Below are positions 11,101 to 24,257 of a stretch of 64,000 bases of DNA, piece by piece (within the stretch, counting starts at the first letter, position 1; the number at the start of each line of letters is the position of its first letter). The notes beneath the pieces were generated by a model. The model was not told where the DNA came from. It saw only the letters and a list, made by a program, of their open reading frames with translations, and did not search any database. Position numbers and translations under genes: made by a program. Source of the DNA: Sinohyriopsis cumingii (Eukaryota > Mollusca > Bivalvia > Unionida > Unionidae); assembly GCA_028554795.2 (NCBI GenBank), contig CM068835.1, positions 56,907,219 to 56,971,218 on the forward strand. The letters run 5' to 3'.

Positions 11101-13767
11101 TATTGTTGTTAATTTGTTTCATGTTACGTTAGCTTAAACAGATTTGTATTTGTTTGTTTCATTTAAATACCGTTTATATCATTTTGCATTTGCTTGTTTT
11201 GTTGTGTTTTATATGCTTCTTTTACATTACATGTTCTCTTGCGCCTGTTTGTTGTATTGAACTACTGATTTTATTGTTTAAAATACCATTATTTCCTTTT
11301 GATGTTTACTTCTTTCTTTCGCATTTACTTTGTTTCTTTCGACATACGTGAGTAGGGTAGAAAGTATATAAACTCAACCAACTGTTAACACTGTGGTCAA
11401 TGGAAACCGGTAAAATAATTGGTACACTGACACCATGGCAATATATTGAAGCCGTTGCCAGCCCCTTATTTTGCGGTATGGAAATCTGAGACAGTTCATT
11501 CCGTATTCATAATTTTATTTTATTTCCGATTTTTAACTCATTCAAGTATAAATTTAACTTTAAATTTATATTTTCTTTATTATTTGAGGGTGCCCGCACG
11601 ATAACATTGATTGAATTCTATTAGTTGTGCGAGACCATTTGGTTTTTCATGTTTACGGAACATATTCGAATTATTGCTCTTTAGCAGCAAAGTAAAAACC
11701 TGCACACAATAATATTTCATGTGTTTATGTGCAGTAAACACGTTTCATGTATTTAAGTGCATTAAGTAAACATTCAATCCAATCAAATCGCATTATATTT
11801 CTGCCACTCCGCAATTAATTTATGTTTTAAAAAAATTGATGTAACTCACCATAATATTTTTTGGCAATTTGGCAAAATGGTTCATTCATTTGTATCATAA
11901 CAAGCATAGGCTCTAACATCACCTTCCAATTGAGCTAAACTTCCAGTGTCGAACACGGTTGTGAGACTGGATTCAGATTGATGTTTCCCTATTTCTTCTG
12001 ACATCAACACAGCTTATTTTAGTTCCAACGGTCGTTGTTAAATGAAGGGTTCTCACACGCGATAAGACCACATTTAATTGTCTTCCAATCAAACAAACAA
12101 TCACATACTCACGAGACTCTAATTTCATTCTTTCATTGTTTTCTTGTTCGATATTAGTATGATTTATCAGTGCGTTTTTCTAAGCAGTAGATCGGTACTT
12201 CATGCCACATAAACTAAAATGGGACTTACGCTCCAAACAAACAACACTATTGATATATAAAACTACTAAACACTTAAATGTGAGAATATCTTAAGAATTT
12301 TTTTATGTTAAGAACTTAAAGAGGGGTCATTTTACGAAACTAATGCGTGCTTCCATAAATGCCTTAAATACTCTGCATTGTTTCTGCATACTGTGTAGAC
12401 ATCATATAGTTGAATATCTGTATCCAAAAGAATGAGTTGGAGTCGAAAATCAGACTGTCAGTTCACTATTTAATTTTCGGTAAGTTAACATCCGCTAGAT
12501 CAATATCGTAGTATAAACGCGAAAGCTGGCAAAACGGAGGCAGAATAATGTCCAGATATTCGTATTTGAACCTAACCTTTACCGATCATCATGTTTGATT
12601 GTTAATATTTTTGAGTGCGAAAAAGACGTTCATGGTACAAAGTTAATTTATTTATATTTATATTTGTGAGGTAACGCTAATTTATTTTCTGGAAACCACG
12701 CGATTTTAATTTTACAAAAATATCTCTAGACCCGTAATCCCACTACGAATCATGATAGATAAATATTTTGTTTTTTAAATTACTGAATGCAGCCTACACT
12801 GACATAACCTGAGCTCGTAAGTATGCATGTATACATAAAAAGTCACATTTGTATGCCCATAATAGTACCAAAGTTCTTCATGCTTTTTAAACAATTTAAC
12901 ATAATTAAAAACGTTTTCTGAATAGGATATCCATGTACGATTTTCTCCCTAATTCCATCCCTGACGTAATAACCTGTAGAAGTGACAATTTTGATGATTC
13001 TCTATGCAACAATCAATTATAATGAATGCAATGACTTACGTTTAATGCATTTTTATATCCTTGGTTCCTTTTCTAAAAATCGTGGCTGGGTACAAAACAA
13101 ACGGGACAGTATCCGAATACTACAGAATGCTTACGGTAAGCCTAATCACGTTAAACTTGAAGGATCTGTGATCTTCAGTTTCTGACTGCATTCCTTCTTG
13201 TCACGTAATTATTCGCAGCTGTGCTTGTCATTATGACAAACGTGGCGGTACAGTCAATGTGTAACTAAGGAAATATATGACATACGGCGATCACTACAAA
13301 AGGTTCCGCCCCGAAAGTTGTAACAGACTTGTATTTTGTGATAAAAATGGGTTGTTCAGACCTGGGCACATTAACCAATCAAAAGTATGTACCGATTTCA
13401 CTACGTAATTAAGCACTGCTATCCACCATATTTGCTCACATACATAAGACGCTCGTAATATTAGAATCTGCATCATATTCTTTAGTGTTTATTTTATTAA
13501 AATTGTCAAACTTGAGCACTGACTTGTAATGGTGTCCAGTGAAAAAAACACTACCCTAAACTTTAAATTCTAGATTGTCCCTAAATTCTATTCATATATA
13601 AAATTACAAAGTTGGATTTATACCTAATTATTTTGGATAATGTTTTATTATGGAAGGTTTTCAAAAACAATATTTTATATTATGAAGAGGTGAAACTGAA
13701 ATAAAATATTTATATTGTCTTTATTAGGCTTTGGACTGTAAATCAGTTATGTCCAGCCATTGAGGTG

Positions 13768-13772
<5 letters not shown>

Positions 13773-13813
<41 letters not shown>
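13773..13813. repeat. (TG)n microsatellite
   Basis: About 20 uninterrupted TG units, which could form Z-DNA. Confidence 0.95.
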
Positions 13814-13815
<2 letters not shown>

Positions 13816-15894
13816 TTTAAAATTCAAATTAAATAATCTCTTACAAATTACTCATTTTTAAACACCTACAAAATGTTATAACATCAATGTAGTAAATTAA
13901 AACGAGTCACACTAATTAGCGAACAAAGGTAAAAGCGGATGCAAACATATCCTGTCAACATGCATATTGTTGCTTATTTTGCTGTGACATTATTATTTCC
14001 TTCTTTTTAAAGACATTATGATAAATGATTTTTAAATGGATTTGATATAATTTAAATGTACTGGTTTATCAATGATAGCTTACGAAATGTTTCATTCGTC
14101 CAACTGAGGAGACACAGTAGCTTTGGTCTCACAAACCCCTGGCCTTCTTGTTTACTATCCCCCTAAACGATATTTATGGATCCGCCGTACCGGTCGAGAA
14201 GACAAAATCTTTTGATATATGTTTGCATTATTTATCTACAATTCTTTTCAAAATATGCCAAAAAGTAAGGCTTCAGCTCTAATTATAACTCAAATAAATC
14301 GTCAAATAAGTGATATGCTTAATTTCTGAATTTATAAGGGTTTCTTTCAACTTTGTAGAGATATTTACCATGAAGTATGCATAAATACCTTTGCATGTTT
14401 TGATCCAGCAAATCTTATAATTATAAATACTGTAATTTTAAGGATCGCCTTTATTTACGTAAATGAAAGGTCATTTACTTAGCAAAATTTAGTGATCTAA
14501 AATATGAAAGTTATGGTCCCGCATCGCAGTTACAATGATACATGGTGGATAATTGGTCACGTGATCGAGGAGTGGAAGTGTAGTAAAATGACTCTTTGCA
14601 ATTAATTCCAGTCATTCAAGTAAAAACATGTAGCGAAGCATTTATTGGTTGATACTTATTGTACATGCATGATTAATCGAAGGACGAATAGTGATAAGAA
14701 GAGAAAAAATTAGTGACCGAGAAATGAATGATTGGCCTCGTAAAAAGACCAGACAAACGAAGGGAAGGATTGTGGTCCCATTTCCTTAATGTTTTTGGTT
14801 TATTTATTTTTTTTTGGGGGGGGGGTTCTAATACAAAGCTTGAGGATTCTAGTTTTGTGTATAATTGTAACAAACTGAGTGAAATTGAGAAAATATTTAT
14901 GAGACGAAGTTAGAAGAGATTTAATTTCCAAAGTTATATTACACTAGCCCTGCAAATAGATAATATATATTCTCTCAATCATTGTTTCATGGCTTAGTAT
15001 TTTTGTAATTCATGAGGTTGACGACGACCCTCTTTTCTCGTGACAGGCACAATACAATAAATTCCCTATTAATTCCTTAATCACTGTAAACAAACCTAAA
15101 TAAATTTTATAAACACATGATATGAGCTTACACTTACCAATAAGTACAGCTATTTGTAATATTAGTACAGAATATGCACAATTGCCTAAACCTTAATTCT
15201 GACAAAGACGTGGAAATGTCTGGTGTCTGATGAATAAACCACTTGTTGGATAAGTGGGATCGGATTCATCCGGAAGTTACAAAAGCTAGCGATATGACCT
15301 AACTTTCCATGTGAACATTACCTCAATATTCGCGAAAAGTTGAAAAGGCAACGAGCGAAGCAGCCTCCAAAGCGAACAACAGCAACTAGGTCGAAGAGTT
15401 TGCGATATGTGCCTCACATATTTAGCAAGGCTAAGCAACCAGTCTGAAACGGTGCTTCTTCAACAACAAAATTCATACAAATAGAATTAATCAAATAATT
15501 AAATATGATTCATTTATCAAATGAATGGTCTTCGGATTTAAACAACTAATAAGCAATACACCTTTGGCTTCTCTTGCAACTGTTGTATTGCTACAGTAGA
15601 TAAAAGAATATCAAATGACTTTTAAGGTTAATATGTATATACAAAACAGATAAAAGCCAAATATTGTAGCAATAATTACACTTTAAAACTGAACAATAAT
15701 TATTCTTGACACATATATTCATATATAAGATCACAGCGTGATACGAACGTCTGGCAAAATCAACAAAAACCTTTGCAGTATGGATTGCGGCATCAGGAAG
15801 TAGAATAGTTTACTGTCATTTAATATATGCATGTGTGTGTGTGTGATTTGGATTTTTAACTTAGCTTTAACAAATTTTTCAGTCATATTGTTAC

Positions 15895-16075
15895 GATGAC
15901 TGCAGTGTGGCAGTTTATAGTGATGTCTAGCACTGGGGAATCATGCCGCAGACATGTAGCATCATGTCTCAGGCATATTATCCTGACACCAGGCCGACCA
16001 ATTCTTACACTGACCTCTTAATGTTGTGCACCAAGCCAGGAAGCTCGTAGTACCATACCAAATTTATGCATGTAT
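15895..16075. repeat. Probable molluscan interspersed repeat
   Basis: The block with TATCCTGACACCAGGCCGACC, then CTGACCTCTTAATGTTGTGC and CAAGCCAGGAAGC resembles, from memory, a dispersed repeat common in bivalve genomes that has a CTGACACCGGGCCAACCAGT core. Only one copy is in this window, so the assignment rests on recollection. Confidence 0.4.
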
Positions 16076-19000
16076 ACTGGAGTTAATAAAATTACGTTCA
16101 GACTTGTATCGGAGTGTAACATATCATTGCCTGATAAACAATAGTTCAATTATACAAAAGCAACATTGATTTAAAGCATTACTTTATAAATTTTAATAAC
16201 TCTGATAGTCCTCCTTATGGTGGCTGAAGATATAATAATGTAAAAATACATGTTTCATAGGTAATGAACCTGAAGTAAATAACACTGTTCAACAAGGCTC
16301 TTTGGAAAAGCAACACCAGCTGGTGTGTTAAGCGAATATACACTGTATTAAAATTATTGAGTTGAAACAGTCGAAAATTTAAGAAAATAAATGTCTACTG
16401 ACGAAATAAAATAAATTAATTATTATCGGGTAATGGCAAAATCAAAACATTTCTTTCGTGCAAGATAGCAATTGTCTGGACCACATCCCAGTTTAACGTC
16501 TTTTATTTTCTGTGTATTTTACCTGATCAAGTTATAAACAGGAATGTATATTACACAGTTATCAACTGTACAATATCCTGCCAAAATAAGTTAATTCGAA
16601 GCAAAAATTTGGTTTCGGGCCAGCAAGGATTGGCTCAAAGGAGTGAATGTAATTATGAAAAAGTCAGATGAAACACTGTTGGTGGTGTTGACAGAATAGT
16701 TTTAATTCCAGGTCCTACGGTGTGGGTTATTTCAGCAACTTTTCAAAAATCTTCTTACATATTATTTTTGACGAATGAACACTGATGAAAATACTGACGT
16801 TGGAACGATTCTAATACTAGTAGCTGATAATCAGTCTGTAAAAAATGAAACAAAAGAGTAAAGAATAATTATCAGACAAGAGCACAATGAAAAGTTCACA
16901 ATATCGCAGACAGTGACAACATGTTTATGTTTTCGCCTTAAAATATAATAAAAAGACAATCTACGTTTTATAATATATAAAATAAAATATTTCTCTTGCT
17001 ACAATACGTTTCCACTTAACTAGCGAAACTCATTGTGTATTTTAGTCAGGTGTTACATAAGGGAAAGCACCTAAGTAATATATGGTGTTAACCAAGATCA
17101 TGAACTGGAGAATATTTGTCTTCTGTACAATACAACTACTTCAGATATAATGTTTAGATCTATCAACGACTCGTACAGAAAACCATATTAAAAGAGACAA
17201 TTATTGATGAAGCTGCTAATAAAACCTTAAATAATGCCACAGCTGGCACACCAAGAATGAGCTTAGAATTAGAAGGTTTATCGATACTGTGTCGATAAAT
17301 TTACATTGAGACTGATCATGAAATATAGTCCATTTCACATTACATTCCCAAACAGCTTTTATTCACAGAAGTGTAAAATGAAGAACCAGATTACAGAAGC
17401 AAATACATCTTTTATGATCAACACAAAATACCATCCTTAGTAAAATTATTGGTAATACCTAATCATACAAATCGTCATACTAAAGTTGGATCTGAAATGC
17501 ACGTATAACAATTGACCACTCAATATAACATACGTTTTCAAATGTTAAACAAGAAATACGCATTCAAATAAACAAAGTTGAAAGATACACGCACAAGCTG
17601 TCTAATTTGGTGCCTGATGCACAAGCAAATATTCGAAACAAAAAAAAAAATACTATATTGTTTTAAAAAAGTGGCTTAAGACCTTATCAACACAAACGCT
17701 GATCTTTTAGTTTCCGTCTCTTTTTATTTAAACTTTTGCAAGACAAATTTCATTGATCAAAGAGAAAATGTTCAATGAATGGGTTTCCCGTACGACATTC
17801 AAACGATATGTAATATTAATAAAATTGGATTAATTGATGATGAATAATTTTTACTGTGGATATGAAAAAAGAAGTCAAACTAATTAAGCAGTATATCTAG
17901 CAATGAACATATTTGAAAAAAATGTGTTCAAGAAAACATTGAGTAAGACTCATAAATTTATCATAAGATCTTTTTAAACTATTACCTAATTTTGTACAAT
18001 GCAAACGAAGTGAAGATAAACGCAGATCTTTTGCTTATTCGTTTTTACAGGCAAACTAATACCACAGCGAAATTAAAGACGAGTACAAGAACAAAAAAAG
18101 ACATTACAAAATAGAAGCATTACCATTTTATCAGGTACGAATATCGTTAGTTTTAAACATATTTTAATTTATCAAGCAGAGATTCTACAAATCATTTTCA
18201 CGAAAGATAGAGGACAATATATTAATTTTACCAGCGTTTTATTCAAGTGAGAAACGTCTATGGAACATATACTTTTTAGTTTAAAAAATAATGTTGTACC
18301 TGTTGCACTAAGGGAAGATGTAGTTGACGCAAATAAAAAGAAACAGGAAATGACGTATTCGAATATTCTTATCAATAATCACTAATTTTATAAACAAACG
18401 GTATGGAGGGCTGTATAATCCGCCAGGATAGGTTTTAATCATAACGTAAATAAGCGACGTTATTTATAGTTATATTATATGGTTCCTGATGATGTGATTT
18501 TAAATTTACATCTAGTATATTTTACGTTTCATCTTAAAATCATTCTTTATACACTTCAAACTCCAAACTCTTTTTTAAACAACACATTTGTAATAGCATT
18601 GTATATTTTTTTCTTCTGCATCTGTGGTAAATAAATATTCGTCCCGATATTTTGTGGCATTTGCATGTAATGTATTGCAAATATTATTTATGTTGTATTC
18701 ATCCATCTCATTAAAACATATCAACTGCAAAACCATTTGAAATTAAAATGTATTTTCAATATTGTTTCGTATAATATTGAAATTGATTTTAGGATATACT
18801 TTTAGTGGAAATTTTCATGAATAAGTGTGTCATATTCAAATACGCTATTCATAAATAGTGGGATGAATTTAGAATATTTATAATTTAAGTTACACTCAAT
18901 GTGGGCTGGTCCTCTATATTTACTATTTAGGTTATCGTGATCTCCAACTGTACAAGTTTTGTAAGTGTTCGCTTTGCCTTCTTATCCTTCAAATTATTTC

Positions 19001-19554
19001 CATTTCGGAAATATGGCAAAACTTTTCGAGATATCATGTTTTCATCTTCGTTTGTCACTAAAGTTTCTTCATCGTGTTATATCTTTATTCCTTGCGCACA
19101 GTTTCTGCTATTAATTGTAATTTCTCAAAACATTTTCCTATACAGTCATCATCTCTATAAACTGTTGCCTCATTGTTTGTTTTACAACAGGCTTTATGTA
19201 GATATAAAATCCTGATGAAACATACTTAGCTGTTTCAATTGTCCGTGATTCATTGGGACTTGCTGGAGGCAAATATCTAGCGTAACAATTATACTCTCAA
19301 TACTAGTAGACGATAAAAATGGAAACGTTATCACAATTGCCCTTTTGGACTTATATCGCTTGTACTATTAACTTTATAACATAACATTTTATGAGAATAT
19401 AATTTTGATTGCGAATCATAATTTTAAAAAGAAAAAAAATATATTTGCAGAATTATTTTTATGATCATTTACCTGTGACAATTTTAATTTAGACGAATCA
19501 TTTATACCATAGTAGTCATAATTTTTCCATCAATTATAATCATCATTAAACGTG

Positions 19555-19604
19555 CTTCTCTCTCTCTCTCTCTCTCGTTCTCACTCTCTCTCTCTCTTTC
19601 TCGC
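19555..19604. repeat. (CT)n microsatellite, interrupted
   Basis: CT units broken by CGTTCTCA and followed by TTTCTCGCA. Confidence 0.9.
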
Positions 19605-20984
19605 ACTTGCTCGCTTATTTAGCTATTTCATATTTAATAATTGAAATATTAAATTAACCTTCAAAATTATCAGTATCTCTAATCATACCTGAACATATAT
19701 TAATCAATTCTGAATAAAGTATTTTTCAAAGTTATATCTTAGATGGTCTCTCTGTATGGTATTCAGGGGTGTTTGTTATCCTTATTGTATAAATTCATTA
19801 AGGCTACATTTAACTTGAACTCAGTGTGGTAAACCTATAAAAGAACAAATTCTAATGCATGTAAATATATTTCAACGTGTCATGTTAAATAGCTTATTCT
19901 ATTGAAGACAAAATGTAAAGCTGTACTTTTTCATCACCAACTTTTGTGTTTAATATCCCATAGTTTTACGGTGACGTTTAGTTCATTTTCATAATATGGA
20001 TCGTTAATTGCTAATGAAATTTATACCCAAGCCTAAACTTTTCAGATCTAAATACCCCAAGCTTTTCACATGTTATTTTTCATAAATATGGTTCAACATC
20101 AGGTCCTAATTAAACTCTCCAAAAAAGTTATATCCTTGTACAACTATATCAGAAAGAGTTCTTACTCTTTCTGGCAAATGTTTTCTTCTGTTTTTAAGAA
20201 TAATTGCGTTACTTTCTCATCTGATAGGATCTTAATTAAACGTGTTAATAATGTATTGGGGTTTATTTCTAGACTTTTGAATTGTCTTGTTTAATAGTGA
20301 GGCCATTTATTACGCAACCATTTCTCCTCAGTATACTTCATCAGGACTACGTTTATTCTGGAGTTTGCTTTAAAACATTCTGAATTTTTTCTATACTATT
20401 TTAGCATTATTATGTTTTATTCGTACTTCTGTCTGAATATTAATTTTTCTGATGGCTCCCACGTGTTAATAATATTTTATATAACATTGCTATGGCAAAT
20501 GAATCTCGCGTCCATAGTAGAGATGGCGTCCCTCTCACTGCAACAATCACACAGACTTCCGCTGCGCCAATTCATCTTAATACGATAAGCGACACGCGCA
20601 AATACTTTCAGGTTCAAAACAGACTATTAGTTTACATGGAACAGCTTCCTGGACATGGTTCTGTGACCACGAAAGAGTACTGCATGCGTCCAATTTTTGG
20701 CGACGTTAATTGAAATATATTGATTTTCATACGCCTTCCTAGGAAGACACCTAACCTGGTTGGTGATCAGGTAAATGCCTAGCTCGTTTGGTACACACAG
20801 CGAAGACATGGAGGAGTCATAATAAGCTACAGATCAGCAATAATAAAACTGAAGACAAGCTTGTTGATTCACAAAGAATTTCTGAAGCCCAACATTTAGC
20901 AGATCAATGTGGGTATTTGAGAAAGCTTTCCAGTAGCTTCCCGTTGGTCGGTGGTTCTTACCGGTTTTCTTCCTACACCAGCTA

Positions 20985-21340
20985 TACTGACCCAGAGGCG
21001 GCGTTAGGAGTACGCGGAGCCAAGGGCCGACCAGGACCGCGCGGGGCCAGAGTATAGGTATCTAATAACATGACGACAATGCTAGTGGCGTTTCGAAAAT
21101 GGCTGCGTATGTCTGCATCTGTGCTGAAACCTGTTAACTGCGTTACGAAGCTGAATAAGTTGACTTCGCAACTTTGCGTGCATTACGTGCGGCCTGTGTC
21201 TGCGTTTCAAGTTTACCGGAGAACATATCTTGACAAACCCATAAGGACGACATTAGGCCTGAAGTTCGGGTCCCCCTCAAGAGCGGGGCCTGGTGCCGTC
21301 GCCCCACTTGCCACCCCCAAACGCCATTCATGTACTGACC
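20985..21340. repeat. 8-bp target duplication TACTGACC
   Basis: TACTGACC occurs at 20,985-20,992 and 21,333-21,340, directly abutting the inserted 340 bp. Eight bases is the length made by hAT transposases. Confidence 0.8.
20993..21332. mobile_element. hAT-like MITE, 340 bp
   Basis: The insert begins CAGAGGCGGCGTTAGG and, read from the other end, CATGAATGGCGTTTGGGGG. These are imperfect terminal inverted repeats with the CA ends usual for hAT elements. GC-rich subterminal blocks (GGGCCGACCAGGACCGCG; CGGGGCCTGGTGCCGTCG) lie in roughly inverted positions. It encodes no transposase, so it is a non-autonomous element. The apparent Gly-X-Y stretch at its left end (GVRGAKGRPGPRGARV) comes from this GC-rich terminus, not from a collagen gene. 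Confidence 0.65.
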
Positions 21341-21395
21341 AACATGTATAGCCTATATTGCACTCTAAATGGCGTTAAACTCCAAAACAACAACT

Positions 21396-22596
21396 GTCAT
21401 CTATCACGGCAAGTAAATTATTCTGATGGCTCATATGTTCTAAGTCGCATTACTACTATTTATTAACAACAGCTCTGTTGTACGAACATTTAACAAAAGG
21501 TTAAATTGTTCGAAAGGTTCGCAAGTTTGAGGAATAAAGAGCGCGACGTTTCATTGATTCGAGGGTTGATTACTTCAAAAGTAAAGTGAAAGTTTCTCAA
21601 TCACGTTTGTTTTGTTAGTACCAAGGTTTCAGACAACAAAAGGTTCATTGTCCAAATGATCATTAGTCCGGAAATATTGTAAAAAGGGTTTACAAATCCG
21701 AAAAACTTTCGAAGTATTGAACCCTTCTTGCCAACCAATAAACCTTCGGACTAGTGCATCTTCTAACCACTGAATCCAAGAGCCATTTAACCTCTCTTTA
21801 AGGTTGACCCTTTGTTTCAATGAACCTTCGATATAATGCACCGTTCTTTTTCTTACCGGAAAAAAACGATCACTTTCATTTAAGCATTATGGCACTGCAG
21901 ACTACAAGCAATGTTTAGTTACCAGAGTGAAAAACTACACCCCTCCCAAACTCAAGATCTGACAAAGGTAGTGATCGAATATGTATGGGCAATGTAATGT
22001 TTGTAAAACCATGTTAACACAATTTGGTGAGAATTTTACTTTTACTTGATTTCAACAAGTCATCACAACAAAGCAAAGGGGTCAAGTTTTTTGGAATTAT
22101 TTTGTTAGATTCTTAACATACATACGTCCCTGCTTAGGCTGGTTGATGTATTGATATTATCCAAAATTGAATATAAAATCGCCAGACAGTAGTATTTCGG
22201 AAAATGACTCCAGAAGGCCAAAGTCTTCAAGTCAAACAAGGGCGATTAATCTTTTAAGGGACACAATTCTAGACATCAATATGTCATGTACATACCCACT
22301 ATTTAATTCATAAATTATTTAATTCATTAATTATTAGATAAACATCAGTCTGTAAAATAAAATATCTAAAAGATCGTAAGTAAAACCTGTTCCGTAAACA
22401 ACGTGCGAAAGATCATCTATAGATGATAAAGAGTGTTCAACTAACATTATTAATGTAATCATTTTTTACATCCTACATATTTCATTAAGTGTAACAACGA
22501 ATAATGAGAAGAAAAATGAAGACTCTGAATCTGAGAATCTGAGAAGTAAACAGACATGTTGAGTGTAGGTATCACATAATTGCTTTTGCAATGTTT
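21396..22596. other. Gene-free left flank of the Polinton-like element
   Basis: AT-rich DNA with no supported gene. A perfect 16-bp palindrome ATCATCTATAGATGAT lies near 22,420. The stretch ends at the GTATG duplication. Confidence 0.5.
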
Positions 22597-22601
22597 GTAT
22601 G

Positions 22602-22842
22602 AGCAGCAGAGGGGGCGAATCGGACAATTGGCTCAATCGTCATTTGGCTTAATTATTACTTTCTGCACTCAACGATCTAGTGTCGTCAGCGCCTGGTAAA
22701 AAAAAAAACGACGACGTCGTTGGGGGATCGTCCAAACGTCATTTGGTTTAATTAACACCTTCTGCGCGTCGATCCCCAGCGTCGTCAGCGTCCGGTAAGC
22801 ACATCGACGACCGCGTCGATGTCATCACCCCCTCTGCTGCTA
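22602..22842 (+). repeat. Left terminal inverted repeat, 241 bp
   Basis: It matches the complement of 36,597-36,837 along its whole length, including an A11 run. It starts AGCAGCAGAGGGGGCGA and ends TCACCCCCTCTGCTGCTA, so each repeat has inverted ends of its own. Inside are two diverged direct units, one with CGTCATTTGGCTTAATTA and one with CGTCATTTGGTTTAATTA, each followed by a TTCTGC block, GTCGTCAGCG and a C(C/T)GGTAA. The stop codon of the penton-like gene lies in its inner end. Confidence 0.95.
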
Positions 22843-23691
22843 TGATCTTACAAACAGAGTGATCACTAACTCCTCCTCTTGCAGATCAATTAGGTTATTT
22901 GACTGATCGGTAAGTCTGAAATTAATTCTCGTTAAAAACCGATCATGGCATCGCATATAGACCGGATTAATCGGACTCTCAATGATCAAAAATCCCGGAG
23001 GGGCTGTTGGTGAAAACGAATAAAGGATATACCCCTGTTGAGCTTGATTTGATTGCTTGGTATCCACCTGATAACTCCCTTCGATAACATCACACACTAG
23101 ATTGATCGCTATCACTGATGCGATATTTACGTTGTATGGAGCAATATGCCTACCACCATCTCCGTTATCGTGTCTGAGGATAGTTGATGGGGGGATGTCC
23201 GCGGGTGGATTCTCAGGCCATCCTAGTATGGTTCTTATTGAACTGTTATAAATATCAACCATATACCCCGGTGTGCTTATTTCAATCGTCGACGATAACG
23301 TCGGTTCATGAACCGTAATAGCGATTTTTGATTCCTTTCCTGTGATCGATTTTATCCTGCGTTGAAATTCTTTATTGATTTGCTCTATTTGGTATGACCC
23401 AGTTGGTATTGTAACCTCCTCCCAGTTTGGGGTCCCATCGGGTTTATTTGTCCGTGCAAAAACCAGCGAGTTATTAGGTTGTTGTCCGTTAAATGCGTCC
23501 GCTCGGATATTAGGCCAACTGTGATATACTCGCAATTTTGCCAGCGCTATTTCCTTTACTGGAACCGGTGATGGGAAGTTCACACTGAATTCGGGTTTCG
23601 TTGATGTTATCGATATCATACTTGTTTGTACCGGAGTGGTGTTCTCCGCGATCCGCTGAAGTAATTGAGACCCTTCGGGGTTCAGCGACAT
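22840..23691 (-). CDS. Penton-like minor capsid protein
   Basis: A 283-residue protein, close to the usual size of Polinton/adintovirus penton homologues, which form the single jelly-roll vertex capsomers. The segment KLRVYHSWPNI near residue 50-60 is the family signature I recognise. N-terminal residues 1-45 look like a tail and the rest is beta-rich with no membrane segment. The ATG at 23,691 follows the stop of the upstream gene by 5 bases and is preceded by AACGAATAATAATA. It is the leftmost gene, and its TAG stop lies in the terminal repeat. It heads the minus-strand virion block. The family call is confident, the exact vertex role inferred. Confidence 0.8.
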   Translation of the reverse strand: MSLNPEGSQLLQRIAENTTPVQTSMISITSTKPEFSVNFPSPVPVKEIALAKLRVYHSWPNIRADAFNGQQPNNSLVFARTNKPDGTPNWEEVTIPTGSYQIEQINKEFQRRIKSITGKESKIAITVHEPTLSSTIEISTPGYMVDIYNSSIRTILGWPENPPADIPPSTILRHDNGDGGRHIAPYNVNIASVIAINLVCDVIEGSYQVDTKQSNQAQQGYILYSFSPTAPPGFLIIESPINPVYMRCHDRFLTRINFRLTDQSNNLIDLQEEELVITLFVRS

Positions 23692-23696
23692 TATTA

Positions 23697-24233
23697 TTAT
23701 TCGTTGTTTTTAGTGTCTAATTTTAACAACCAGGTGGTTTCGGCTTCCAGTTGAAAATCCTCGATTTTTGACATCGCGGAGCTATACAACTGGACCATCG
23801 TGGAGAATTCAACATCGGATACGAACAAATTATCAATCGATAACGAGATCAACCCGGATAATTTCGAGTATGCGTCGGATACTATTTGATGTTTTACTGT
23901 ATACTCGTTGAGTTTTTTCTGAAAACACGATGATATCTTCCTAGTGATTGCGTTGGCAACTCCAGCAACTGTTGTCATTGCGGAGACAGCGATTGGAACA
24001 GCGATCGGGGTTATCGTGGTCACCGTGGATAAAATAACACCGGCGCCAGCTACTATACCCGACACCGAGTACACGACCGCGTCGATGGCGGTTATTTTAC
24101 GACGGTATTTTTTTATTTTTACACGGTATTGTTCGGAAAGCGTTTTCAAGTTCGCGGAAAATTCTTTTGCGGTATCGAATCGATATTGATGTGACGTCGG
24201 TGATACCTCTGATTCAACTACCTTGGTGGTCAT
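23697..24233 (-). CDS. Small membrane protein of the virion block
   Basis: 178 residues. Residues about 49-96 form one long hydrophobic Gly/Ala/Thr/Ile-rich stretch, enough for two membrane passes, preceded by a basic helix (KIKKYRRK) and followed by a helical region ending ETTWLLKLD. From memory, similar proteins with a basic helix, hydrophobic hairpin and a C-terminal 'SDxEF' helix occur beside fibre-like genes in other Polintons and adintoviruses; their role is unknown. It might be a virion membrane-active or assembly protein. It lies between the penton-like and fibre-like genes, and its start is preceded by TTTTAGAATAAA. Confidence 0.6.
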   Translation of the reverse strand: MTTKVVESEVSPTSHQYRFDTAKEFSANLKTLSEQYRVKIKKYRRKITAIDAVVYSVSGIVAGAGVILSTVTTITPIAVPIAVSAMTTVAGVANAITRKISSCFQKKLNEYTVKHQIVSDAYSKLSGLISLSIDNLFVSDVEFSTMVQLYSSAMSKIEDFQLEAETTWLLKLDTKNNE

Positions 24234-24257
24234 TTTATTCTAAAAGAGCTAGTGTTT

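Larger units (their letters stand above)
11101..20860. other. Long gene-free stretch
   Basis: Nearly 10 kb of AT-rich DNA without a supportable gene. Short frames such as those at 12,982, 18,937 and 20,070 have no domain and unbiased composition. It holds a (TG)n array at 13,773, a (CT)n array at 19,555 and a probable molluscan repeat at 15.9-16.1 kb. It is most likely intergenic or a very large intron. Confidence 0.5.
20870..21395 (+). mobile_element. tRNA-derived SINE, split by an insertion
   Basis: The 5' part (to 20,992) has TGTGGGTATTTGAGAAAGC, CCAGTAGCTTCCCGTTGG, GTCGGTGGTTCTTACCGG and CTACACCAGCTATACTGACC, matching the body of the SINEs at 1,855 and 55,353. The 3' part resumes at 21,333 with TACTGACC, then ATGTATAGCCTAT, TGGCGTTAAACTCC and an AACAACAAC tail. 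The tRNA-like head is diverged or missing. A 340-bp element sits in the middle. It is older than the other two good copies. Confidence 0.7.

Noticed and set aside
20993-21057. Collagen-like Gly-X-Y run (GVRGAKGRPGPRGARV)
   Set aside because: It lies wholly inside the GC-rich end of the hAT-like MITE, is only about five triplets long and lacks any collagen context.
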